Origin: CAKSNH01 sp964422725
Lineage (GTDB): Bacteria > Bacillota > Clostridia > UBA1381
NCBI GenBank assembly: GCA_964422725.1
Contig: CAYRCC010000068.1
Location: forward strand, 1 to 6,505
Direction: 5' to 3'
Length of the DNA: 6,505 bases
Below are positions 1 to 6,142 of this stretch, piece after piece. The translations under genes were made by a program, and so were the position numbers. A model generated the notes under the pieces. It was not told where the DNA came from. It searched no databases and saw only the letters and a list, made by a program, of their open reading frames with translations. Numbering within the stretch: the first letter of the stretch is position 1; the number at the start of each line of letters is the position of its first letter.

Positions 1-230
1 GATAGCAGAATTGTTATGACAATGAATTGTCCTACTAAGGGGCAACGCCCCTTACCGCTAAATAACGATAACCACCAAAAGGGTTCAAGGGCAACGCCCT
101 TGTCAACCGAGCCGCCAACCCTTTGCGCAAGCTACATTTGCACGCGCAAGTGGTGATAACCGCAAAAAAAGGGTTTGCAAAGGGGTAACCCCTTTGCAAA
201 CAAGGGGCTTTCGCCCCTTATACCGTTTTT
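1..230 (+). repeat. Mosaic hairpin repeat, copy 1, upstream of trxB
   Basis: The block begins inside the conserved terminus GATAGCAG (the full form elsewhere is GGGATAGCAG), so it is cut by the window edge. An AT-rich leader is followed by hairpins at 37-53 (stem AAGGGGC/GCCCCTT, loop AAC), 86-102 (CAAGGGC/GCCCTTG), 174-200 and 202-219. They are joined by linkers containing GATAACCACC and the CTTTGCGCAAG / GCACGCGCAAG palindromic pieces. Positions 1-102 match 1541-1642 with three differences. I see no gene in it; short open frames through it simply read the repeat. Confidence 0.85.
174..230 (+). promoter_or_regulatory. Tandem hairpins in the trxB leader, possible attenuator
   Basis: A perfect 12-bp stem (174-185 with 189-200, loop TAA) is followed one base later by a 7-bp stem (202-208 with 213-219, loop TTTC). 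A TTTTT run lies at 226-230, six bases past the second stem. The pair sits just before the trxB ribosome binding site (AGAGG, 238-242). The T-run is offset from the stem, so this is either a weak terminator or attenuator, or simply repeat-family structure that has become the 5' UTR. I found no convincing sigma-A promoter for trxB in 1-230. Confidence 0.4.
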
Positions 231-250
231 AAAGAAAAGAGGTATAATTT

Positions 251-1177
251 ATGTACGATGTTGTTATAATAGGTGCCGGTCCGGCAGGACTCTCCGCCGC
301 ACTCTATGCCGCAAGAGGCGGTATGAAAACGCTCGTTATCGAGCAGCTGGGCGCGGGCGGTCAGGCGGCGCTGACGTATGAAGTGGATAATTATCCGGGT
401 GTTTCGGATTCGCCGTCGGGCGCGGAGCTTGCCGGACGTATGAAACAGCACGCGGAAAAGTTCGGCGCACAGTTTGTTTTGGAAACGGTGAAATCCGTTG
501 ATGACATATCCGCGGCGGTGAAAACGGTTGTTACGCGCAAAAACAGCTACCGTACCAAAACCGTAATATTTGCAATGGGGGCAAAACCGCGCGCGCTCGG
601 TATTGAAGGTGAGGAACGTTTTCGTGCGGCGGGAGTGTCGTATTGCGCTTATTGTGACGGTGCGGCGTGCCGCGGCAAAGATGCGGTAGTGGTCGGGGGC
701 GGAAATACCGCTTTTGAAGATGCGCTGTATCTTGCGAATTTTTGTGAGAATGTTGCGCTCATTCACAGGAGTGATACGTTCCGCGCGGAGAAAAGTCTTG
801 TTGACAAAGCAACTGCCGATGACAGAATTATTATACTCACAAACACTGTAGCGGAGAAAATTATCGGCGGCAGTGCGGTTGAGGCGGTACAGGTAAGGAA
901 CGTGCAGACGAACGCGGTTATGACGGTTGAAACGGCGGCGGTATTCGTTGCGGTGGGGACTGAGCCGAGGAGCGAACTGGCGGCGGCGGCTGAGCGTGAC
1001 GAACGCGGTTTTATAAAAACCGATGAGCATATGCGCACAAGCATTGACGGCGTGTTTGCGGCGGGCGATGTGCGCGGCGGTGTGCTGAAGCAGATAATTA
1101 CGGCGGCGGCGGACGGTGCTGTGGCGGCAACGGGCGCGGTGAGGTATGTGAACGGAAATCGGGTTTTAAAGGGGTGA
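251..1177 (+). CDS. trxB: Thioredoxin reductase (TrxB), NADPH-dependent FAD flavoprotein
   Basis: Cytosolic flavoenzyme that passes electrons from NADPH through FAD and a redox disulfide to thioredoxin, for thiol homeostasis and ribonucleotide reduction. At 308 residues it has the usual bacterial low-molecular-weight length. The FAD-binding GAGPAG is at residues 8-13. The active site CAYC-DG has Cys132 and Cys135. The NADPH Rossmann motif GGGNTA is at 149-154. The nucleotide-phosphate loop reads HRSDTFR (172-178) where the E. coli enzyme has HRRDGFR, so one of its arginines is Ser174. The second FAD motif, AAGDVRGG, is at about 270-277. A third cysteine, Cys140, lies five residues after the active site. 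The ATG at 251 is supported by AGAGG eight bases upstream. No thioredoxin gene is adjacent. It is transcribed alone and ends in a terminator overlapping the stop codon. Family assignment is firm; electron-donor preference is inferred. Confidence 0.95.
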   Translation: MYDVVIIGAGPAGLSAALYAARGGMKTLVIEQLGAGGQAALTYEVDNYPGVSDSPSGAELAGRMKQHAEKFGAQFVLETVKSVDDISAAVKTVVTRKNSYRTKTVIFAMGAKPRALGIEGEERFRAAGVSYCAYCDGAACRGKDAVVVGGGNTAFEDALYLANFCENVALIHRSDTFRAEKSLVDKATADDRIIILTNTVAEKIIGGSAVEAVQVRNVQTNAVMTVETAAVFVAVGTEPRSELAAAAERDERGFIKTDEHMRTSIDGVFAAGDVRGGVLKQIITAAADGAVAATGAVRYVNGNRVLKG

Positions 1178-1200
1178 AAATCCCTTTAAAACCCCTTTTT
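1161..1200 (+). terminator. Intrinsic terminator of trxB
   Basis: A perfect 13-bp stem (1161-1173 with 1182-1194) and 8-base loop are followed by C and TTTTT (1196-1200). The left arm encodes the last residues of TrxB and the TGA stop (1175-1177) lies in the loop, so the terminator is built into the end of the gene. Stem composition (AAAGGG/CCCTTT) resembles the adjoining repeat family. Confidence 0.85.
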
Positions 1201-1350
1201 GCAAAGGGAAACCCCTTTGCAATCCCTTTGGCGGTAACCGCAACATTAGTAGTAAGGGGCGGAAAATAAGCTTGCGCTTGACTGAAATAAGCGGTAAGGG
1301 GCGTTGCCCCTTAGGCAGACAATTCGTTATCATAACAATTTTGCTATCCC
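1199..1350 (-). repeat. Mosaic hairpin repeat, copy 3 (inverted), downstream of trxB
   Basis: This has the same modules as copy 1, read on the minus strand. It contains a stem at 1199-1208/1213-1222 (TTGCAAAGGG with CCCTTTGCAA), then a 52-base linker at 1229-1280 that is identical to 6201-6252. A hairpin follows at 1296-1312 (AAGGGGC-GTT-GCCCCTT). The AT-rich leader ends in TTGCTATCCC (1341-1350), the reverse complement of the family terminus with one change. No coding sequence is supported. Confidence 0.85.
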
Positions 1351-1600
1351 TACTTACTTTTGTCTTGTGACAATAAACAAAAAGCTAAGGAAGAATAAAA
1401 TTGCATTTTGCGAAAAACGACGTGCTCCCTGAAACGCTGCGCTTTTCCACGTCCGCACTGTTTTTCGCCGCTGACGCTAAAATGCAATTTTATTATTGAA
1501 CCTATTTTTTGTCTATTGTCACAAGGCAAAAGTACCTAGGGATAGCAGAATTATTATAACAATGAATTATCCTACTAAGGGGCAACGCCCCTTACCGCTA
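1290..1600. repeat. Large inverted repeat, about 310 bp, centred near 1444
   Basis: Two arms pair almost end to end. 1296-1312 matches 1577-1593 (17/17), 1341-1350 matches 1539-1548 (9/10), 1355-1375 matches 1514-1534 (20/21, the exception being a possible G-U pair), 1394-1409 matches 1479-1494 (16/16) and 1410-1418 matches 1460-1468 (9/9). Unmatched bases lie between these blocks. The outer parts are two oppositely oriented copies of the mosaic repeat whose GGGATAGCA termini face inwards; the inner part, about 1351-1538, is a separate palindrome. The region lacks a plausible gene. It could form a cruciform in DNA or a long hairpin in RNA. Confidence 0.85.
1394..1494. other. Central stem-loop of the inverted repeat; possible MITE core or structured RNA
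   Basis: Nested stems: 1394-1409/1479-1494 (16 bp), continuing directly on the left into 1410-1418/1460-1468 (GCGAAAAAC with GTTTTTCGC), then 1419-1424/1448-1453 (GACGTG with CACGTC). The apical region is 1425-1447, where GAAA (1431-1434) could pair with TTTC. A ten-base bulge (1469-1478) and a six-base bulge (1454-1459) lie on the right side. The GC-rich core differs in composition from the AT-rich outer stem. No promoter or T-run is evident, so transcription is not shown. I do not recognise a known RNA family or attC site here. Confidence 0.55.
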
Positions 1601-1925
1601 AATAACGATAACCACCAAAAGGGTTCAAGGGCAACGCCCTTGTTTTTCAAGGGGCAACGCCCCTTACTACCAACGTCACGATACCCACCAAAGGAATTGA
1701 CAAGGGTAACCCCCTTGTCAACCAAACCGCTTGCACCTTGCGCAAGCTACATTTGCACGCGCAAGCTTATTTTCCGCCCCTTACTACCCAAAATTGCGAT
1801 AACCACCACAGGGATAGCAGATGAAATATGATAATATTTATGTTTTCCTAAGGGGCGGTAGCCCCTTACCGCTGACAATGGATAACCACCAAAAAAGGTT
1901 TCAAGGGTTGCCCCTTGAAACCTTT
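1539..1925 (+). repeat. Mosaic hairpin repeat, copies 2 and 2b in tandem
   Basis: The first unit starts with GGGATAGCAG (1539-1548) and its first 102 bases from 1541 match 1-102. Hairpins lie at 1577-1593, 1626-1642, 1649-1665 and 1697-1721 (TTGACAAGGG with CCCTTGTCAA), followed by the CTTGCGCAAG palindrome (1737-1746) and a linker shared with copies 3 and 4. A second terminus GGGATAGCAG (1811-1820) begins unit 2b, whose 1807-1837 is the exact reverse complement of 6371-6401. Hairpins at 1850-1867 and 1894-1925 follow; the latter acts as a terminator for the convergent gene. An open frame of 111 codons runs through 1496-1831 but reads only repeat sequence. Confidence 0.85.
1891..1925 (-). terminator. 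Intrinsic terminator of the PocR gene
   Basis: A perfect 14-bp stem (1894-1907 with 1912-1925, loop TTGC) begins three bases after the stop codon on the minus strand and runs into T residues (A-run 1891-1896 on the plus strand). It forms the last hairpin of the adjoining mosaic repeat, so the repeat seems to provide this gene's terminator. Confidence 0.75.
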
Positions 1926-1928
1926 CAT

Positions 1929-2957
1929 TTACGCATTTTTCAAATTGTTCGATAACTCCGTAATCTTGCTCACAACCTCGGCAAGCTCGCCAACCGACTC
2001 CGTACAGTCGTTTAACAGCGCGTTTGCATTCTCAAAACTGTTCTTTGATGCCGCCGCACCGCTGCGTATACCGGTAAGCATTTTGTCCACCAGCTGTGTC
2101 TGTGTCGACGTTTCGTCTGAAAGACGGCGCATTTCCTGCGCAATCGAGTTAAATCCCGTACCGTAAGTTCCGGCTTTTCTCGCCTCAACCGACGCATTGA
2201 ATCCCAAAAGCGTAAGCTGCATTGATATGTCCTTTATGTAGCTTATAATCTTGTCGGACTTCTTCATATCCTTAACCGACGTATTTATGTCTTTCATATA
2301 TACATCAAACGTTTCCTGGAGCTCGCCGACTTTCTCCCTCACGTCCGCCATTACGTGCGCAATCTTGCTCGACTCCTCAATAAGCGACTCAACCGCATAC
2401 TCAAGATTTTTCTGCGACTCAACCGCCGTAATCTTCTGAAGTCCTACCTCCGACAAGCTGTTGGCAACCTCATACAAAAGATTCGCCGCATTTTCTATCT
2501 GCTCTTTCGGCATAACCTTTATTTTCTTAATCGCACGCCAGTACTCGTCCTCGTTAATACCCATCTCGCGCGCAATAGCTCTGAACTTCTTCTCGTCCGG
2601 CGGTTCCGGCAACACCTGACCGCCTATAAGCGAACCTATATGCTTTCCGCCCACGATAACCGGCGCGGCAAAATCCATAAGTCCGGCGTGACAGTAGTAA
2701 ACAGACGGTCTGCCCGTTCTCGCCGATTCCTCGCCGCCCTTCAAGTCGCATTGATTACAACGCTCACAGCCGATAGGATTCGGGCGCGTAAGAGTCATAC
2801 AAAACTGAGTCGGATTACTCAGCTGCGTAACCGAACCTGTTTTATCCGTTGCAAGTGCCGCCATACCTGTCGCTTTGGCAAACGCGTCCTGTATTTTCTG
2901 CAGTGTATGAACATCTATAATGTCCAATAATGTCAAAGATTCGTAATCCAATGCCAT
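1929..2957 (-). CDS. Soluble PocR-domain chemoreceptor-like signalling protein
   Basis: A 342-residue cytoplasmic sensor with no membrane segment or signal peptide. Residues about 7-175 form a PocR-type ligand-binding domain. Its cysteine pattern is Cys53, then GCERCNQCD (Cys64, 67, 70), then YYCHAGLMDFAAPV (Cys89), typical of the family and suited to binding a metal or cluster, though this is inferred. Residues about 180-342 form an antiparallel coiled-coil like the methyl-accepting chemotaxis signalling domain. The tip at about 249-270 reads LLGFNASVEARKAGTYGTGF where canonical receptors have LLALNAAIEAARAGExGxGF; Thr264 replaces the tip glutamate. It may contact a CheA/CheW pathway or act independently. 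I chose the ATG at 2957 because AAAGGA sits nine bases upstream; an upstream in-frame ATG at 3041 would add 28 residues that look like leader, not protein. It has its own promoter and terminator. Confidence 0.85.
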   Translation of the reverse strand: MALDYESLTLLDIIDVHTLQKIQDAFAKATGMAALATDKTGSVTQLSNPTQFCMTLTRPNPIGCERCNQCDLKGGEESARTGRPSVYYCHAGLMDFAAPVIVGGKHIGSLIGGQVLPEPPDEKKFRAIAREMGINEDEYWRAIKKIKVMPKEQIENAANLLYEVANSLSEVGLQKITAVESQKNLEYAVESLIEESSKIAHVMADVREKVGELQETFDVYMKDINTSVKDMKKSDKIISYIKDISMQLTLLGFNASVEARKAGTYGTGFNSIAQEMRRLSDETSTQTQLVDKMLTGIRSGAAASKNSFENANALLNDCTESVGELAEVVSKITELSNNLKNA

Positions 2958-3178
2958 AAAATCAAATCCTTTCTTTATCATATACCGACTTTTGTTTTCG
3001 GCGCATAAAATAATCAAAGCACAGACCGAATATATCCGCAAAGGTCAACCCCAAAAAGCAATTTTATGCAATTGTCCGCGTTCGCCGACAGCCGCTCTCC
3101 CCAACCGGACAGCTCTGTATACAACCGCCGCCGCACAAAACGCACGACTCCGTAAAATCAACATCATAATATGTAAAT
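2958..3178 (-). promoter_or_regulatory. Long 5' leader of the PocR gene
   Basis: From the predicted start site near 3172 to the ATG at 2957 is about 215 nt with no gene. It contains a 9-base inverted repeat (3003-3011 with 3061-3069, GCATAAAAT/ATTTTATGC), several GC-rich short segments, and the ribosome binding site at 2967-2972. I compared it by eye with the c-di-GMP-I riboswitch pattern and see no match. Regulation by leader RNA is possible but not shown. Confidence 0.35.
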
Positions 3179-3207
3179 ATTATATCTCATATTCAAGCAA
3201 AAGTCAA
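3179..3207 (-). promoter_or_regulatory. Sigma-A promoter for the PocR gene
   Basis: On the minus strand, TTGACT (3202-3207) and a perfect TATAAT (3179-3184) are separated by 17 bases, an ideal spacing. It lies in an AT-rich pocket between GC-rich segments, points toward the PocR gene, and lies downstream of the 452-residue gene's stop, so the two genes are probably separate units. Confidence 0.7.
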
Positions 3208-3230
3208 TCGGAACAGCCAAAAAACACACA

Positions 3231-3300
3231 TTTTTTTCCGCGGCAAACCGCCGCCGTCACGCGCCGGAAAAACTGCCGCGCTTTCGGCGGTTTCCGCCGG
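3231..3300. repeat. GC-rich imperfect hairpin downstream of the 452-residue gene
   Basis: 3238-3253 (CCGCGGCAAACCGCCG) pairs with 3285-3300 at 14 of 16 positions, and the whole 3238-3325 stretch is strikingly GC-rich, with further CGGCGG/CCGCCG pairs. On the minus strand the stem is followed by A residues rather than U, so it is not a canonical terminator for the gene ending at 3327, although it may still slow or process the transcript. Confidence 0.5.
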
Positions 3301-3326
3301 CGGATTTTCGCGCCGCCGCGGCGTTT

Positions 3327-4685
3327 TTACCGATTCTGCGGCTGAGCGATTTCTGTGCTTTCGTCGATACACCTTTGCATTATCTCCCTGCTCTCCTCGT
3401 CCGACATGGTACAGCTGTTCCAGAAATATTCCGAAAAGCTCTCGTATACGTCAAACAGCCTCGGGTGGTCGAGCAGTACATAATAGTGTCCCTTTCCGTA
3501 ACCCAGGCCGGCATCCCAGCAGGCAATGAATTTCCTGAACAGTGCTATGCAGTCCACCGGATTTTTGCGGTATCCCTTATCAAAAAAACGGTAACTTTTC
3601 TTTGGATTTGATACAAGCGCATTTACCGTCTTGCGCCGTTCGCTGTCTGTCATTGCGCGCATTATGTCGGGGTGGTCTTTGGTTTTTCCGTTTTTCAAAA
3701 ATTCGTCCGCAAGCTCCGGTGCAAAGATATATCTGTACTTCGTGTCGGACTTGTCCTCCGTTTCGTGGCGCGTGCGATACGCCTCAATCAGGCTTACTAT
3801 ATACTCGCTGTCCTCGGGAAAACCGAAAAATCCGCTGTCCTTTAAAAGCGCGTATTTCACGTCAAACGGAACATCGCCGAAGCATAACATTCCCTCATAG
3901 GTTATCACGACATCGCCGCCCGCTATCGTAAATATATGCGCCATTTGCTTGTAGTCGCTGAATTTGTCCTTCAGCATTTTTACATTGCCGGCTTTTTTCG
4001 CCGCGACATATTTTGCACGAACCATATTATACATTTCCTCGGAAACGGGCGTGTCGATATACCCGTCCTCGGTTATTACAAACATACTGTTTCCGTTTTT
4101 CTCCTTTATCAAACCTACCATACCGTCCAAATTGCTCTTTGTCACTTCATAGCCGTTGTAGGCGGCGTGCTTGATAAGTGTCACAATTGCAAAAAACTGC
4201 TTTGCGATGCTTTCCTCTTTCCTGTTAAAATCAACCATATGCATAATGCCGATATTGCTTTTTCGGCTTGATTTGAGGTATTCGTCAAGCCACAGGATAA
4301 CGTTTGTATCGACGTTTGTGCCTATGAATATTTCTATCTGCGCATTTTTGGATTTTTTCAGCGCGTCGGACAGCCTTTTTACGACACTGTCGTTCACCAC
4401 CTCAACGTCCTTATACAGCTGTTCGAGTATTGCCCATGCTCTGCGCATACCTGTCTTAACCTTGCACATTTCCATCAGCTCATACAGCTTTGATTTTTCG
4501 CGCTCGGTTATATCAATCACACCGACGATTTTGTCCGTAAGGCGTTTGGTTTTCTCATACGAATGTCTGTTTTCAAACAGCCTGTATATCTCCGTTTTAC
4601 TCCTGATATCTATAGCTTTTGCTATCTTGACTATGCTGATCTGCTGTCTTTCTATAATTTCCTGAAAATATTTGCCGAATGTCAT
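3327..4685 (-). CDS. Uncharacterised 452-aa protein with N-terminal helix-turn-helix-like region
   Basis: I do not recognise a named family. Residues 1-60 look like a small helical DNA-binding domain: two helices around 15-25 and 29-39 (ISIVKIAKAIDI, then SKTEIYRLFENR) followed by further helix, in the manner of Xre/Cro-type repressors. Residues 60-115 are helical and charged, a probable linker or dimer segment. The remaining 340 or so residues are soluble and mixed alpha/beta, with no membrane span, no signal peptide and scattered cysteines (74, 268, 379, 389, 425, 439) lacking a metal-site pattern. Its overall design, a regulator with a large C-terminal sensing or effector domain, is inferred. 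The ATG at 4685 is set by AGGAGA (4693-4698) seven bases upstream. The upstream region is AT-rich but holds no convincing promoter. It lies between icd and the PocR gene and is separated from both by a terminator or promoter. Confidence 0.8.
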   Translation of the reverse strand: MTFGKYFQEIIERQQISIVKIAKAIDIRSKTEIYRLFENRHSYEKTKRLTDKIVGVIDITEREKSKLYELMEMCKVKTGMRRAWAILEQLYKDVEVVNDSVVKRLSDALKKSKNAQIEIFIGTNVDTNVILWLDEYLKSSRKSNIGIMHMVDFNRKEESIAKQFFAIVTLIKHAAYNGYEVTKSNLDGMVGLIKEKNGNSMFVITEDGYIDTPVSEEMYNMVRAKYVAAKKAGNVKMLKDKFSDYKQMAHIFTIAGGDVVITYEGMLCFGDVPFDVKYALLKDSGFFGFPEDSEYIVSLIEAYRTRHETEDKSDTKYRYIFAPELADEFLKNGKTKDHPDIMRAMTDSERRKTVNALVSNPKKSYRFFDKGYRKNPVDCIALFRKFIACWDAGLGYGKGHYYVLLDHPRLFDVYESFSEYFWNSCTMSDEESREIMQRCIDESTEIAQPQNR

Positions 4686-4808
4686 TTTCTATTCTCCTAA
4701 AACATTTTTTTTACCATACTATTTTAACACAAATTTATGCCGGAAAATCAGTTTTTTTGCACTTGTCACACGTTTATGGCTTGTGTCTGCCGACTTTTTT
4801 GCGTTCGG

Positions 4809-4849
4809 AGAAAAAAACAGCATTATCCGCCGTTTTTTGCGGATAATGC
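4809..4849 (-). terminator. Intrinsic terminator of icd
   Basis: A perfect 11-bp stem (4820-4830 with 4839-4849) has an 8-base loop. On the minus strand it is followed, after one G (C4818 lies next to a short A), by a run of seven T (A-run 4811-4817). It begins 17 bases after the icd stop codon. Unlike the terminators at 1161 and 1891 it is not made of mosaic-repeat sequence. Confidence 0.9.
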
Positions 4850-4866
4850 CGATGTATGAATTTAAA

Positions 4867-6075
4867 TTAAAGTACAGCCGAAAGACGTTCGCCGATTGCT
4901 TTCAAAAATGCTTCCGTGTCAACGGTCTGCTTGTTTTCGAGTGTTGACAGTGCCGCGAGGTCACCTGTCATAATGCCGTCCTCAATGGTTTTAATCGTAG
5001 CCGACTCAAGCTTGTCCGCAAAATCCGCAAGCGCGTCTATGCCGTCAAGCTCACCCCTTTTGCGAAGTGCGCCCGACCACGCAAAAATAGTTGCAACCGA
5101 GTTTGTCGATGTTTTTTCGCCTTTTAAGTATCTGTAGTAGTGGCGCTGTACCGTACCGTGCGCCGCCTCGTATTCATAAATGCCGTCCGGCGATACCAAT
5201 ACGGATGTCATCATTGCAAGCGAACCGTAAGCCGTAGCGACCATATCCGACATTACGTCGCCGTCATAATTCTTGCATGCCCAGATATATCCGCCGTGCG
5301 AACGTATAACGCGCGCAACCGCATCGTCAATCAAAGTATAGAAATATTCGATACCGGCTTCTTCAAACTTAGTCTTGTACTCGTTTTCGTAAGTTTCGGC
5401 GAAAATATCTTTAAATCTGTGGTCATACTTTTTGGAAATTGTATCCTTTGACGAGAACCACAAATCCTGTTTTAAATCCAGCGCATAGTTAAAGCAGGCG
5501 CGCGCAAAGCTTCTGATTGAGTTGTCGCGGTTGTGCAAGCCCTGAATGATACCGTCCTCATCGGCGAAGTCGTAAATGAGCTGACGGGTTTCGTTTCCGT
5601 CCTTATCGGTGCATACGAGTTCGGCTTTTGAGCCTGCTTTTACCTGCATTTCGGTATTTTTATAAACATCGCCGTACGCGTGACGTGCGATAGTGATAGG
5701 CTTTGTCCATGTAGGTATGAACGGTGTTACGCCTTTTACCAGAATAGGTGTTCTGAACACTGTACCGTCAAGAATTGCGCGAATGGTGCCGTTCGGCGAC
5801 TTCCACATTTCCTTTAGGTTATATTCGCTCATTCTGTCGGCGTTCGGGGTGATGGTTGCGCATTTTACCGCAACGCCGTATTTTTTGGTGGCCTCTGCGC
5901 TGTCGAACGTAACTTTATCGTCGGTAGCGTTTCTGTTTTCGAGTCCGAGATCGTAATATTCGGTTTTGAGGTCGATATACGGCGTAAGCAGGATATCTTT
6001 TATCATTTTCCAGATTACTCTGGTCATTTCGTCGCCGTCCATTTCAACCAACGGAGTTTTCATTTGAATTTTCAT
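4867..6075 (-). CDS. icd: NADP-dependent isocitrate dehydrogenase, eukaryotic-like homodimeric type
   Basis: Oxidatively decarboxylates isocitrate to 2-oxoglutarate with NADPH formation, feeding glutamate synthesis and, where complete, the TCA cycle. With the ATG at 6075 it has 402 residues, slightly shorter than the 414 of human IDH1, to which it aligns without major gaps by eye. Isocitrate contacts seen: Thr76, Ser93 in WKSPNGTIR, Arg99, Arg108 in GTVFR, Arg131 and Tyr138 in RHAYGDVY, and Lys210 in the SSKDT segment. Metal aspartates are Asp250, Asp273 and Asp277 (NYDGDVMSD). The NADP-specificity segment is HGTVQRH (306-312), with Arg311 and His312 matching human Arg314 and His315, which favours NADP over NAD. 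The start at 6075 has AAAGGA nine bases upstream; a TTG at 6081 or the ATG at 6063 fit that site less well. It has its own promoter and terminator. Confidence 0.97.
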   Translation of the reverse strand: MKIQMKTPLVEMDGDEMTRVIWKMIKDILLTPYIDLKTEYYDLGLENRNATDDKVTFDSAEATKKYGVAVKCATITPNADRMSEYNLKEMWKSPNGTIRAILDGTVFRTPILVKGVTPFIPTWTKPITIARHAYGDVYKNTEMQVKAGSKAELVCTDKDGNETRQLIYDFADEDGIIQGLHNRDNSIRSFARACFNYALDLKQDLWFSSKDTISKKYDHRFKDIFAETYENEYKTKFEEAGIEYFYTLIDDAVARVIRSHGGYIWACKNYDGDVMSDMVATAYGSLAMMTSVLVSPDGIYEYEAAHGTVQRHYYRYLKGEKTSTNSVATIFAWSGALRKRGELDGIDALADFADKLESATIKTIEDGIMTGDLAALSTLENKQTVDTEAFLKAIGERLSAVL

Positions 6076-6112
6076 ACACAAAATTCCTTTCTGTACATAA
6101 TAATCTTATACT

Positions 6113-6142
6113 AGCATATCATATTTACCGCCGATGTGTCAA
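6113..6142 (-). promoter_or_regulatory. Probable sigma-A promoter of icd
   Basis: A consensus -35 TTGACA (6137-6142) is followed after 18 bases by TATGCT (6113-6118), preceded by TGA in the extended -10 position. It lies 38 to 67 bases upstream of the icd start. The -35 begins at the edge of the mosaic repeat block, so repeat insertion may have shaped this promoter. Confidence 0.6.

Noticed and set aside
243..248. TATAAT as a -10 box for trxB
   Set aside because: It lies between the ribosome binding site and the start codon, with no -35 at the correct distance; it is spacer sequence.
218..1030. A 270-codon minus-strand open frame opposite trxB
   Set aside because: It is the antisense shadow of a clear TrxB coding region, is very rich in arginine, and has no family-like motifs.
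1394..1494. Integron attC site or a factor-independent terminator
   Set aside because: I see no paired attC core sites, no integrase context, and no T-run after the stem on either strand.
1290..1600. Insertion sequence with terminal inverted repeats
   Set aside because: There is no transposase frame inside and no clear target duplication at the ends. A transposase-free miniature element remains possible and is given as a finding.
1496..1831. A 111-codon plus-strand open frame between trxB and the PocR gene
   Set aside because: It reads only through the inverted repeat and mosaic hairpins, has a TTG-like or weak start without a ribosome binding site, and gives low-complexity, proline- and threonine-rich sequence. 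Repeats at 1-102 carry the same pieces without such a frame being useful.
1..1925. CRISPR array
   Set aside because: The repeats are not evenly spaced, spacers are themselves repeated linkers, units differ in length and orientation, and no cas gene is present.
2958..3041. Upstream ATG (3041) as start of the PocR protein
   Set aside because: The extra 28 residues precede a good ribosome binding site and ATG at 2957 and resemble untranslated leader; PocR proteins usually begin shortly before the domain.
4171..4665. A 164-codon plus-strand open frame opposite the 452-residue gene
   Set aside because: Antisense shadow: serine/isoleucine/leucine-rich composition typical of reversed coding sequence, and no ribosome binding site. 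The minus-strand frame has a clear AGGAGA site.
4686..4808. Promoter for the 452-residue gene
   Set aside because: TAAAAT and TAGTAT occur in the AT-rich stretch near 4705-4735, but no acceptable -35 lies at 16-18 bases from either, so I did not annotate it.
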